Source: Hyphomicrobiales bacterium (lineage in GTDB: Bacteria; Pseudomonadota; Alphaproteobacteria; Rhizobiales; Beijerinckiaceae). Taken from it: a stretch of 64,000 nucleotides of DNA. Shown here one piece after another: positions 27,922 to 38,200 of the stretch; position 1 is the first letter of the stretch, and each line of letters begins with the position of its first letter. The translations under genes and the position numbers were made by a program. The notes under the pieces are model-generated. The model saw only the letters and a list, made by a program, of their open reading frames with translations. It had not been told where the DNA came from and did no database searches. Where the stretch lies: NCBI GenBank assembly GCA_028290705.1, contig JAQGJH010000145.1, forward strand, positions 1 to 64,000. The letters are read 5' to 3'.

Positions 27922-28997
27922 AACCCGGCGGAGAAATGGGCGGCGCGGGAGCCGACGAGATCGGGCAGGCCCCGCCCGCTCAACCGGATGGCTTCCGCCA
28001 ATCCATCATGGATTTCCTTGATGAGGCCTGGCCCTTCGAAAACCAGCACGGAATAGATCTGGAGCAGGCTCGCGCCCGCTTCGATCTTGGCGAAGGCCGT
28101 GTCCGGGCCATCGATGCCGCCGACGCCGATGAGCGGGAACTGTCCCTCCACCCGCAGGTAGGTGGCGGCCAGCATCTTGGTGGAGAGTTCGAACAGGGGC
28201 CGTCCCGACAAGCCTCCGGCTTCGCGGGCCTCCGGGCTTTGCAGCGTCGGCGGGCGCTCGATGGTCGTGTTGCCGATGATCATTCCATCTACCGCCCGCG
28301 CACGCGCCACCCGGACCACGTCGTCGAGATCCTCGGCCGTCAGGTCCGGGGCGATCTTCAGCAGCAGCGGTTTGCGTCCATGCAGGGCCGACAACTCGTC
28401 GCGAGCCTCCGTCACCCGCGCGAGGAGATCGTCGAGCGCCGCCGCCTGTTGCAGGTCGCGCAGGCCGGGCGTGTTAGGCGAGGAAATGTTGATCGTGAAA
28501 TAGCTGGCCACGTCGGCAAAGGCGCGAATCCCCGAGACGTAGTCGCCCGCGCGGTCCGCCGAGGTCTTGTTGGCCCCGACATTGACGCCGACGATGCCGC
28601 CGCGGTCCGCCCGCGCGGCAAGGCGCGCATGCGCGACTGCATGCCCCTCGCTGTTGAAGCCCAGGCGATTGATGACGCCGTAGTCGTCCGTCAACCGGAA
28701 GACGCGCGGCTTGGGATTGCCCTCCTGCGGCAGCGGTGTGATCGTTCCAACTTCGACGTAGCCGAAACCCAGGCGCAGCAGGGCGTCGGGCACTTCGCCA
28801 CCCTTGTCGAAGCCCGGAGCCATCCCGAGCGGGGCGGGGAAGCGCAGCCCGAAGGCCTCGATCGCGAGTGATGGGTCCGGATCGGGCGCGGCCGGGATTG
28901 GCAGGAACTTCAGGGCCGCGATCGTCGCGCGATGCGCCTGTTCGGCCTCCAGCGCGAAAAGCAGGGGCCTTGCGACCTTGTTGACGAAGCCGCTCAT
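27918..28997 (-). CDS. pyrD: Quinone-dependent dihydroorotate dehydrogenase
   Basis: GFGYVEVGTITPLPQEGNPKPRVFRL, FTINISSPNTPGLR, GVGGIDG motifs. Confidence 0.95.
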   Translation of the reverse strand: MSGFVNKVARPLLFALEAEQAHRATIAALKFLPIPAAPDPDPSLAIEAFGLRFPAPLGMAPGFDKGGEVPDALLRLGFGYVEVGTITPLPQEGNPKPRVFRLTDDYGVINRLGFNSEGHAVAHARLAARADRGGIVGVNVGANKTSADRAGDYVSGIRAFADVASYFTINISSPNTPGLRDLQQAAALDDLLARVTEARDELSALHGRKPLLLKIAPDLTAEDLDDVVRVARARAVDGMIIGNTTIERPPTLQSPEAREAGGLSGRPLFELSTKMLAATYLRVEGQFPLIGVGGIDGPDTAFAKIEAGASLLQIYSVLVFEGPGLIKEIHDGLAEAIRLSGRGLPDLVGSRAAHFSAGF

Positions 28998-29338
28998 GAA
29001 AAAATTCCTGAAAAGTCGTGCTGCCCGTCGCGCCCGACCGGCAGTCGGGACACTTTTTCGACTTCGCGTATCTCCAGCGGCCTGTAGAGGTGCGGAAACA
29101 AGGCGCCGCCCCGGGACGGCTCCCACTTCAGGGCTTCGCCGAGCCGCTCGGACGACACGGCCGCGATCACCAGATCCGTCTGCCCCGCAAAATGCTTGGC
29201 GGCGGTCTCGCGGGCTTGATCGGCTGTCGAGAAATGGATGTAGCCGTCGGCGAGATCGACTGGCGCTCCGGTGAAGACACCGGCTTCTTCCGCCTCCCGC
29301 CAGAGTTCGACAGGGGCGATCTTGTAGATGACGGGCAC
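28994..29338 (-). CDS. DUF952 domain-containing protein
   Basis: YKIAPVELWREAEEAGVFTGAPVDLADGYIHFSTADQ; overlaps pyrD by 4 bp. Confidence 0.85.
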   Translation of the reverse strand: MPVIYKIAPVELWREAEEAGVFTGAPVDLADGYIHFSTADQARETAAKHFAGQTDLVIAAVSSERLGEALKWEPSRGGALFPHLYRPLEIREVEKVSRLPVGRDGQHDFSGIFS

Positions 29339-29435
29339 GGCGGCGGGGCTCCTCTATGCCCGAGAAGCTATCCGGGCGGGGAGGCCGGCACAAGGTGGCG
29401 GCGGAGTTTCGCTGCGGATGACCCGGGGCCGTGCC

Positions 29436-29717
29436 TCAATCCGCGCAGACGAGCTCGCGTGTGGTCTTCAGAGTGCCGTTGGGCAGTCGCACCTTGTGGG
29501 TCGCGAAAACGCAATCCTCGTCGTCGGGCCCGAAGGCGCGCACCACCTGCGTCGAGCGGCCGATGGTCAGCGGCCGCATGGCGGGGTTGGCTTCGGCATC
29601 AGGCGCCATCGTCATCGCAGCGCCGGCCACGCCGGCGCCCAGCACCGTGATGGCGAACACGGTGGCGGCCACGCGAAACCCGTCGCTCGCGCCGATCTTG
29701 CTGATGATGCTGGCCAT
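29436..29717 (-). CDS. Hypothetical secreted protein
   Basis: MASIISKIGASDGFRVAATVFAITVLGAGVAGAAMTMAP...; SD GAGGGGAACC. Confidence 0.65.
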   Translation of the reverse strand: MASIISKIGASDGFRVAATVFAITVLGAGVAGAAMTMAPDAEANPAMRPLTIGRSTQVVRAFGPDDEDCVFATHKVRLPNGTLKTTRELVCAD

Positions 29718-29889
29718 AGCGGTTCCCCTCTGCTGCGGGACGAACTCGACTTGCCCCGGGTTCGCCTTCCGACGAACCCAATGTGCCAAACCCGCGCCAG
29801 GGCGGACGTGCTCTGGCGCACACGACTGTTCAACGAAGCTGGGCCGTGAAAGTTGCCTCGGTCTGGGCAGCGTCTCGCGATCGTGACGC

Positions 29890-30186
29890 TCAGTCGCAGA
29901 CGCGAATGCGGCGATGGCCGAGAAACCGGCCGCGATCGTTGTAAACCGGCCGGCGTTCGATCCAGCAGTCGGAGTAGACGACCGGGCGCGACGACGTCGC
30001 CATGGCGCCGAGCGCCAGCCCACCGATCACCCCGGCCGCCACCGGGGCGCCCCAGCCCATGCCGCGATGATGATGCCAGGCAGCGGCCTGCGTCGAGGTT
30101 GCCGCAACGCCAAGGGCCAGCGTCGAGGCGGCCGTCAGGCCGAGGATGATCTTGTGTGCGCGTGAGGAAAGCGAGATGGCGTGCAT
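29890..30186 (-). CDS. Small secreted His/Gly-containing hypothetical protein
   Basis: Signal sequence and glycine-rich hydrophobic segment APVAAGVIGGLALGAMA. Confidence 0.7.
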   Translation of the reverse strand: MHAISLSSRAHKIILGLTAASTLALGVAATSTQAAAWHHHRGMGWGAPVAAGVIGGLALGAMATSSRPVVYSDCWIERRPVYNDRGRFLGHRRIRVCD

Positions 30187-30348
30187 GACACGCTCCGTCG
30201 AAAAGAAACACGGCGCGACGCCGCGGCTCCCGATCGCGTTCCGGATAATCCGACCCGATCGACGAGACGTAGTTCACCGGTAACGTCATCGTGAATCTGT
30301 GTTCAAAGGCACAGCTCAGTCATCCGCCGGTGACGTCCCGGAGGGGAC

Positions 30349-31275
30349 ATGCAGGGACAGGCACGGTCTTCGGGGGACTTGGCGGCTGATCGTCGATATG
30401 ATTACGCCTGCAGCTCCGCCCGCGATGGCGAGTTCGCCGTTGCTGAAAATCTCCTTGTGCAGGCGCTGGAAATCGCCCCCGAATGGCCGGCTGCCTGGTT
30501 CGCTCTCGGCGAAGCGCGCGAAAGTCTGAGCGACGTTCCCGGAGCCATCGAGGCCTACGAGCAGGCGGCCGCGTATGATCCCGACGGCGCGTTCGGCGCC
30601 GCCCTGAACCTCGCCCGGCTCGGTGCGCGCGAGGCGCCTGCAAGTCCACCGGCGGCCTACGTGCGTGGTCTGTTTGATCAATATGCCGGTCATTTCGAAC
30701 GGCATCTCGTGCAGCAGCTGTCTTATCGTGGTCCCGCCATCCTGGTCGCGGCGATCACGCGAGCCTGCGAGGTGTGGTCACGTCCCTGCACGTTCCCGAC
30801 GGCTCTCGATCTGGGCTGCGGCACCGGCCTCATGGCAGCCGAGATGCAGAGCATGTGCGGCGCGATCGACGGCGTCGACATCGCGCCAGCCATGGCGGCG
30901 AGATCCCGTGCGTCGGGCCGCTATCGCCGCGTGGTGGAGGGCGATCTGAACGGATTTCTCGAATCCTATCCAGCGTCCGGCATCGATCTCGTCACCGCCG
31001 CCGACGTCTTCGTCTATGTCGGCGATCTGGAGGACGTCTTCGCCCGCACGAGACGCGTCATGGCGCGCGATGCCTTGTTCGCCTTCACGGTGCAGGTCGA
31101 CGGCAGCCAGGGCTTCGGGCTCGGCGCCGACCTTCGGTACGTCCATTCGCGCTCCTATCTCGAGCAACTGGCCGATCGATACGGCCTGGCTGTGGTCGCC
31201 TGTGACGATGCCTCGATCCGGCGCGACCGCGGCCTGCCGGTGCCCGGACTGGCGCTGGTGATGGTCGCGCCCTAA
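30349..31275 (+). CDS. SAM-dependent methyltransferase with N-terminal TPR-like region
   Basis: ALDLGCGTGLMAAEM motif I; TPR-like repeats EFAVAENLLVQALEIAPEWPAAWFALGEARE. Confidence 0.85.
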   Translation: MQGQARSSGDLAADRRYDYACSSARDGEFAVAENLLVQALEIAPEWPAAWFALGEARESLSDVPGAIEAYEQAAAYDPDGAFGAALNLARLGAREAPASPPAAYVRGLFDQYAGHFERHLVQQLSYRGPAILVAAITRACEVWSRPCTFPTALDLGCGTGLMAAEMQSMCGAIDGVDIAPAMAARSRASGRYRRVVEGDLNGFLESYPASGIDLVTAADVFVYVGDLEDVFARTRRVMARDALFAFTVQVDGSQGFGLGADLRYVHSRSYLEQLADRYGLAVVACDDASIRRDRGLPVPGLALVMVAP

Positions 31276-31284
31276 ATTCAGCGT

Positions 31285-33939
31285 GTGCCCAGCGCTCCCG
31301 CCCTCCCTGCAAAACCCCGCCGTTCCGCGAAGCGATCCCGTCAACCGGAGGCCTCCGGGCTGTTGCCGGTTGAGTTCGTGGACTGGTTCGCGACGCGCGG
31401 GTGGTCGCCGCGCGAACATCAGCTCGCTCTGCTGGCGCGCGCGCAGGCCGGCGAAAGCGCGTTGCTGGTCGCCCCCACGGGCGCGGGCAAGACGCTGGCG
31501 GGCTTTCTCCCGAGCCTCGTCGAACTCGCCGCCATGGCGGCCGGCCCGCGCAATGCGCCGGGCGGGCCGGGCCTGCACACGCTCTACATCTCGCCCCTGA
31601 AAGCGCTGGCGGTCGACGTCGCCCGCAACCTCGAGATTCCCGCAGCCGAGATGAACCTGCGCCTCCGCATCGAAACGCGCACGGGCGACACCTCGGCCTC
31701 GAAGCGACAGCGCCAACGGCGCGATCCGCCGCAAATTCTTCTGACCACGCCCGAACAGCTCGCGCTGCTGCTGGCGAGCCCGGACTCCCACACGCTGTTC
31801 GCCACGCTGCGCCGCGTGGTGCTCGACGAGTTGCACGCCACGGTGACCTCGAAGCGCGGCGATCTGCTGGCGCTGGATCTGGCCCGGCTGCGCGCCATCG
31901 CGCCCGGCATGACGAGCGTCGGACTCTCCGCCACCGTGCGCGATCCCGATGAGTTGCGCCGTTACCTCGTCGGACAGCATGGCGGCAAACCCCATATGGC
32001 CGCGCTCGTCACCGCACCGCCGGGCGCGGCCGCGGATCTGTCGATGCTCGACACAAGTGAGCGTCTGCCGTGGGCCGGGCATGGCGCGGGTCACGCCATC
32101 GGGGAAATTTACGAACGCATCAAGGCGGCCCGGACCGCCCTGGTTTTCGTCAACACGCGCGCGCAGGCGGAAGCCATCTTTCAGCAGCTCTGGCGCATCA
32201 ACGACGACAATCTCGCCATCGCGCTGCATCACGGCTCGCTCGACGCGAGCCAGCGCCGCCGCGTGGAAGAGGCCATGGCGCAAGGACTTCTGAAAGCCGT
32301 GGTCTGCACCTCCACGCTGGATCTCGGCATCGACTGGGGCGCGGTCGATCTCGTCATCAACGTTGGCGCGCCCAAAGGCGCGAGCCGTCTGCTGCAGCGG
32401 ATCGGTCGCGCCAATCATCGCCTCGACGAACCCTCGCGCGCGGTTCTCATTCCATCGAACCGTTTCGAGGTGCTGGAATGCCGCGCGGCCATCGACGCGG
32501 CGAACGAGGGCGCGCAGGATTCGCCGCTTGCGCGCGCCGGTGCGCTGGATGTGATGTGCCAGCACATTCTCGGCATGGCCTGCGCTTCCCCCTTCGACGC
32601 CGATGCGCTCTACGAGGAAGTCCGTAGCGCCGAGCCTTATGCGGCGACGCCCCGCGAGACGTTCGACGCGGCGCTCGATTTCGTCGCCACGGGCGGCTAT
32701 GCGCTGCGCACGTACGATCGGTTCGCCAAGATCCGCCGCAATGCGGACGGCCTCTGGCGCATCGCCAATCCCGCTGTCGCGCAGGCCTATCGGATGAACG
32801 TCGGGACCATCGTGGAGTCCGACGTTCTCAAGGTGCGCCTCGTGCGCGGTCGTGTCGAAGCGCGTCCCGCGGCCGTGCCCGCCGCCCCGACGCGCTTCGG
32901 CACGCTTTACGCGCCGACGCGCCTGGCCGGAGGCCGGGAACCAGGCAAGGCCTACACCGGCCCGTTGTCGCGCGGCGGCCGCGTGCTGGGCGAGATCGAG
33001 GAATATTTCCTCGAGACGCTCGCGCCCGGCGATACGTTTCTGTTCGGCGGAGAGATCCTGGCGCTGCGCGGCATCGTCGAGAACGAGGCGCTGGTCTCGC
33101 GCGCCCGCAGCGACACGCCGAAAGTGCCGTCCTACGCCGGCGGCAAGTTTCCGCTCTCGACCTATCTGGCGGCGCGCGTGCGCAGGATCCTGTCCGATCC
33201 CGAACTGTGGAAGAAACTGCCCACGCAGGTGGCCGAATGGCTCGATCTGCAGACGCACCGCTCGCTTCTGCCCCGCGCCGGCGATCTTCTGGTCGAGACC
33301 TTTCCGCGCGGCGGCCGGCATTATCTGGTCGCTTACCCGTTCGAAGGGCGGCTGGCGCATCAGACTCTCGGCATGCTGCTCACCCGCCGCATGGAGCGGC
33401 TCGGGCTGAAGCCCATGGGCTTCGTCGCCAATGAATATGCGCTCGCGGTCTGGAGCGTTTCGGACGTGGGTGCGCGCGCAGCCAAGGGGCTCGTCTCGAT
33501 GGACGAACTTTTCGCCGTCGACATGCTCGGCGATGATCTCGAGGAATGGCTGCAGGAGTCGGCCTTGATGAAGCGGACGTTCCGGCAATGCGCCGTCATC
33601 TCCGGCTTGATCGAGCGGCGCTTTCCCGGCAAGGAGAAGAGCGGCCGGCAGGTCACGATGTCGACCGATCTCGTCTACGACGTGCTGCGCCGCCACCAGC
33701 CCGATCACATCCTGTTGCAGGCCGCGCGCGACGATGCGGCGACGGGTCTCCTCGATCTTGCCCGATTGAGCGATATGCTGGCGCGCGTTCAGGGGCGAAT
33801 CATCCACAGGGATCTCGACCGTGTGTCGCCGCTCGCCGTTCCGGTCATGCTGGAAATCGGGCGTGAGCCGGTCTATGGGCAGGCTCAGGACGAGATTCTG
33901 GCGGATGCGGCCGAGATTTTGGTCGAGGAAGCCTCATGA
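31285..33939 (+). CDS. DNA ligase-associated DEXH-box helicase (TIGR04121-type, Lhr-like)
   Basis: VAPTGAGKTLAGFLPSL (Walker A), VVLDELHATVTSKRGD (DE-H), SATVRDPDEL, VCTSTLDLGIDWGAVDLVINVGAPKGASRLLQRIGRANH. Confidence 0.93.
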   Translation: MPSAPALPAKPRRSAKRSRQPEASGLLPVEFVDWFATRGWSPREHQLALLARAQAGESALLVAPTGAGKTLAGFLPSLVELAAMAAGPRNAPGGPGLHTLYISPLKALAVDVARNLEIPAAEMNLRLRIETRTGDTSASKRQRQRRDPPQILLTTPEQLALLLASPDSHTLFATLRRVVLDELHATVTSKRGDLLALDLARLRAIAPGMTSVGLSATVRDPDELRRYLVGQHGGKPHMAALVTAPPGAAADLSMLDTSERLPWAGHGAGHAIGEIYERIKAARTALVFVNTRAQAEAIFQQLWRINDDNLAIALHHGSLDASQRRRVEEAMAQGLLKAVVCTSTLDLGIDWGAVDLVINVGAPKGASRLLQRIGRANHRLDEPSRAVLIPSNRFEVLECRAAIDAANEGAQDSPLARAGALDVMCQHILGMACASPFDADALYEEVRSAEPYAATPRETFDAALDFVATGGYALRTYDRFAKIRRNADGLWRIANPAVAQAYRMNVGTIVESDVLKVRLVRGRVEARPAAVPAAPTRFGTLYAPTRLAGGREPGKAYTGPLSRGGRVLGEIEEYFLETLAPGDTFLFGGEILALRGIVENEALVSRARSDTPKVPSYAGGKFPLSTYLAARVRRILSDPELWKKLPTQVAEWLDLQTHRSLLPRAGDLLVETFPRGGRHYLVAYPFEGRLAHQTLGMLLTRRMERLGLKPMGFVANEYALAVWSVSDVGARAAKGLVSMDELFAVDMLGDDLEEWLQESALMKRTFRQCAVISGLIERRFPGKEKSGRQVTMSTDLVYDVLRRHQPDHILLQAARDDAATGLLDLARLSDMLARVQGRIIHRDLDRVSPLAVPVMLEIGREPVYGQAQDEILADAAEILVEEAS

Positions 33940-33954
33940 GGATGTTTGAGCGGC

Positions 33955-34680
33955 ATGAGCAGCACATCGACCGCGACCCTGAGGGCCGACACGATCGCGG
34001 TCCCGCACGAGATCATCGTCGCGGGGGTCGGGCTGGTGGCGGATCCCGCCGGCGCCTTGTTCCTCGAGGCCGAGGCCCTGCTGGTGCTGGCCGATCTTCA
34101 TCTGGAAAAAGGATCGAGCTACGCAGCGCGCCGGGTCTTCCTGCCACCCTACGACACGGCCGCCACGCTGGCCCGGGTGACCCGGCTGGTCGCGCATTAC
34201 GCGCCGCGCGCCGTGATCGCCCTCGGGGACAGCTTTCATGATCGCCGGGCGGCCGAGCGCATCCATGGCGCCGACGTCGAATCGCTGAGGGCGCTGCAGG
34301 CCGGGCGGCAGTGGATCTGGATCGCCGGCAATCACGATCCCGATCCGCCGGCAGGTCTGGGTGGTGAAGCCTGCGGGGAGTTCCGCAGCGGCCCGCTGGT
34401 GTTTCGTCACGAGCCGTGCGAGGGCGCATCGCCCGGGGAAATCGCCGGCCATCTTCATCCCGTCGCGCGCGTCGTCACGGCGCGGGGGAGCCTGCGCCGC
34501 AGATGTTTCGCCAGCGATGGCGAGCGATGCGTGATGCCGGCCTTCGGGGCTTTCGCGGGCGGGCTGAACCTGCGCGACGTGGCATTCTCGCGCTTGTTCG
34601 GTTCGCGCGTGCCAAACGCCCACGTGCTCGGGCGCGACCGGGTCTATCCGGTGGCTGCGCGCCATTGCTTCGGAGACTGA
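33955..34680 (+). CDS. pdeM: Ligase-associated metallophosphoesterase PdeM-like (TIGR04123-type)
   Basis: Calcineurin-like motifs ADLHLEKGSS, GDSFHD, GNHDP, GHLHP; directly follows the helicase. Confidence 0.9.
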   Translation: MSSTSTATLRADTIAVPHEIIVAGVGLVADPAGALFLEAEALLVLADLHLEKGSSYAARRVFLPPYDTAATLARVTRLVAHYAPRAVIALGDSFHDRRAAERIHGADVESLRALQAGRQWIWIAGNHDPDPPAGLGGEACGEFRSGPLVFRHEPCEGASPGEIAGHLHPVARVVTARGSLRRRCFASDGERCVMPAFGAFAGGLNLRDVAFSRLFGSRVPNAHVLGRDRVYPVAARHCFGD

Positions 34681-34681
34681 G

Positions 34682-35191
34682 CTAGAGCGACAGGCCGGCG
34701 CTTCCCGACAGCGCGGGACGCCACAGCCACATCACCGTGAGCGCCAGCAACACGACGAGCGTCAGGCCCAGCCTCAGACTCGCGAACCAACGCGGCGCGC
34801 GTCCGCTTTTCGAGAGATGCACGTCCCAAGCGCCCTGCAACGCGAAGGCAATGCCCAGCATGCCCAGCGAGAAGCCGAGATATTGCACGTTGACGAAGGC
34901 CGCCGCCCAGGCGACCAGCGCCGGCACGACGCTCACGCCAAAGGCGAGCCCCCGATGCACCGGGTCGCGTTCCCCCATCGCCACGCCCCAGCCGATACCG
35001 CCCAGGAACGACAGGATCGAAGCCGCATAGAAGATGAAGGCCGCCAAGGCCCGCTCACGCATCAGGTCGTCGACCGCGAGGATCTGCCAGACAGGCAGGC
35101 CAAGGAACGGGATGAGACCGCCGAGACCGAGCAGCAGAGCCGAGATCGGAATTCTGGATTGGCCGATCGGCTCGTTCGACATGATGGTCAT
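34682..35191 (-). CDS. DUF3429 membrane protein
   Basis: Multiple TM segments; FIFYAASILSFLGGIGWGVAM pattern. Confidence 0.8.
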   Translation of the reverse strand: MTIMSNEPIGQSRIPISALLLGLGGLIPFLGLPVWQILAVDDLMRERALAAFIFYAASILSFLGGIGWGVAMGERDPVHRGLAFGVSVVPALVAWAAAFVNVQYLGFSLGMLGIAFALQGAWDVHLSKSGRAPRWFASLRLGLTLVVLLALTVMWLWRPALSGSAGLSL

Positions 35192-35260
35192 GCGGCGGGG
35201 TCCCCGTTTCGTGCTCCGCACCATATGGCGCGCGAAGCCGCCCGCGCCATACGCCTGTTC

Positions 35261-38200
35261 CTAAAGCGCCGAAACGCGCGCCGTCGTCTTGGAGGAACTG
35301 CTCGGGCCCGGCACGTTGCGGGGCGCCGGAGCCACGTCCGCCCGCGGCGCATTCAGCAATTGCTCGATAGAGGCGGTGTCGTTCGCCGCGGCGCTGGGTT
35401 TGCGGATCTCGAACGTATCCGCCGCCACCTTGGCCTCGGCGAGTTTGCGCGGATCCAGACGCGCGGCGATCTCGTCCCGCTTCTTGCCCGCATCCACGTC
35501 GCCCTGCGTCGCCGCAAGGGCAAACCACAGATAGGATTTCGTCATGTCCTGCTCGACGCCCAGGCCGCGGGCGAACAGAATTGCAAGATTGTACTGGCTG
35601 TCGCGCACTCCATGTTCGGCCGCATTGCGGAACCAGGCCGCGGCCTGGCCGTAGTCCGGCTTGCCGTCGATGCCGTCGGCGATCAGAACCGCGAGATTGT
35701 GCATGGCCCGCACGTTCCCGTTGTTCGCCGCCTTGCGATACCATTGTGCGGCCTCGGTCGCGGATTTCGTGACGCCCAGACCTTTTTCGTAAAGTGCGCC
35801 CAGCCGGTACTGCGAGGGCGCATGATTCTTGTCGGCCGCCTTGCGGAACCAGGTGGCCGCAAGCGCCGGATCGCGCTTGGCCTCGCGGCCGTCGGCAAGG
35901 CGCGACGCCAGTTCGAATTGCGCCACAACGTTTCCGGCATTCGCCAGGCTCGTGAGGCTCGCGACCGAAGGCTGCTGCACCGGGATGGCGCTGACCGTCA
36001 TCCCGTCGACCCCGGGGCTCCCGAGGGCACTCGCAACGGTTGGCGCGGCTACGGTGGCGGGCTCGCGTTTCTCGGGCTCGGGCGTTGCGACCGCTGCAAC
36101 GTCTGCCGGCGCAGGGGTGACGACTTGCGCCTGCTTGTCGACGGGGCTCGGAGCAGCGCCCGAAAGCTTCGGCAGCGCCTCGACCTGCTCGTTCTCGGTC
36201 GGCGACACGTCCGTCACGCTGCGGGCGATCTGCAGGGCGCCCAGCAGCAGGACCAATCCCGCGAGGCTGAGCAGGATCGGCCGCGTCTTGCCCTTGAACA
36301 GGCCGCCGGTTCCGCCGTCCTTGGTCTTCTGCCGATCGAAGGAAGCGGCTGCGGCGCGGGCGCGGGAGCGGGCTTCGGACAGCGCGCTCTCCACGGACGC
36401 GGACATGCGCTCGGAGACGGGTCCGAATTCCGGCGCATCGCTTGGCGCAGTGGTCTGGGCGGCGCGTCGGGCTGCCGCGATGAAACTCGCCTGCGCGGCG
36501 CGCGGCTCGTCGCCCATCGCCAGCGAGGCGTCCTGATGGGCGGTCGTCGCACCGGATGACGCCGGAGCTTCGGCGCGGTCGCCGCCGCGACGCGGCGCAA
36601 AACCCGAGCCGGGCTCGATCAGCACGTCGGGCGCCTCTGCGCGCGGTTCGCTCGCGGCAACGTCCGACTCGCGCAGGCCGGCATGGCCAGCCGCGATCAG
36701 CGGCATGGTGGCGGGCGGCAGGCGATCTGCGACGGGGCGCGGCATGTCTGCCTCGCGCGGCAGCTCAGGAAGTTCTTCTCTCTCTGCGACGGGACGGGCG
36801 CGTTCGAACACCGGCGGCGCACCGGCGGCCATCGGTTCGTCCTGCGCGGCCTCGAGGCTGCGCATTTCGCCGAGATCGTCTTCGAGAAGCGCGAGGCGAT
36901 CGACGACTTTCTCGAGCGTTTCGTGGACGGCGGTCAGCGTCGAATGCGTGCGCCTGTCGGATTCGTCCTGAAGTGTGCGAAGTTCGGAAATCTCGCGGAC
37001 GATCAAATCGGGCGCGAGACTCGTGGCGCCCGTGCCGCCTGAGACGCGAACGGCCTCGCGCGCAGCCGCTTCCGCAGCGTCCACGGCGGCATGCCGCGTC
37101 TCTTCGAGCTGCGCGAACAGATCCGTCATGGCGCGTTCGAGCGCGCCGATGGAATCGGCCGTCTCGCCAGAGCGGTCGAGCCGCTCGGACAGCCGCATGA
37201 TCTGGTTTTCAAGCGCCTGCAGCGCGCGGGTGTCGCCCTGGCCGCTGCTGATGCGATCGATCCGTTCGGCGAGTTGCGCCACCATGTCCTGCAGGCGGTC
37301 GTCCGGAACGGCCGGCTGCGACAGGCTTTCGCTCTGTCGCACGACGGCGCGGTGAACGTCGTCGATGCGGTGGCTGAGGTCGGCGATCTTGCCCTCGACC
37401 AGGGGATTGGCGGACTGTGACGCCGTCATGTCCAGCCGCTGGATCAGGGCATCGTGCAGGTCCGAAATGCGGCTGTAGATTTTTTGCGACTCGGTCGCGG
37501 TCGCGGTCTCGGCCGATGCCGTGCGCGGCGTCGCGATGGCGCCGTCGATCTTGCGGGCAAGGTCCGCCACCTGCGCTTCGATGGAGCGCAGGCCCGGCTG
37601 CTCCGACATGCGCTCGATCGACACGCGCATCTGGTCGAGCGTGTCGGCCAGTTGTTCGGCAAGTCCGGTGTCGTTCGCCGGCAGAGCGCCGAGGCCTGTC
37701 TGCAGAGCGCTGACTCCCGCATTGGCCGCCATGCGGTCGATCGAGGTGCGGATGTCATGCAGTGTGTCTACGAGGTGATCGGGCAGCGAGAAGGAGCGCG
37801 CCGAGAGCTGCGCGACCTGCGCTTCGATGGCGCGCAGCGCGGGATTGCCCGACATTTTCTCGATGGAATGCTGGAGTTCGGCCAGCATGTCGATGAGTTG
37901 CGGCGGCAGATCGCCGGAGCGCGAGGCGATGTCCGTCACCTGCTTCTGCACCGCGCGCAGCGCCGGGTTGGCCGCCACGCTGTCGATCGAGCGGCGCATG
38001 TCCTCGAGCATGTCGACCAGATAGGGCGGCAGGTCGCCGGAGCGGTTCGCCAGATCCGAGACGCGGGCTTCGACGTCGCGCAGCGTCGGGTTGGAATCCA
38101 GGCGGTCGATGGAGGCGCGGATCGAGTCGAGCGTTTCGACGAGATAGGGAGACACGCTGTCGGCCCGCGCCGCGAGATCCTCGACGCGATCGGTCAGCAT

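Noticed and set aside
30778-33807. 1009-aa minus-strand ORF
   Set aside because: Antisense shadow of the methyltransferase and DEXH helicase CDSs, which have clear catalytic motifs.
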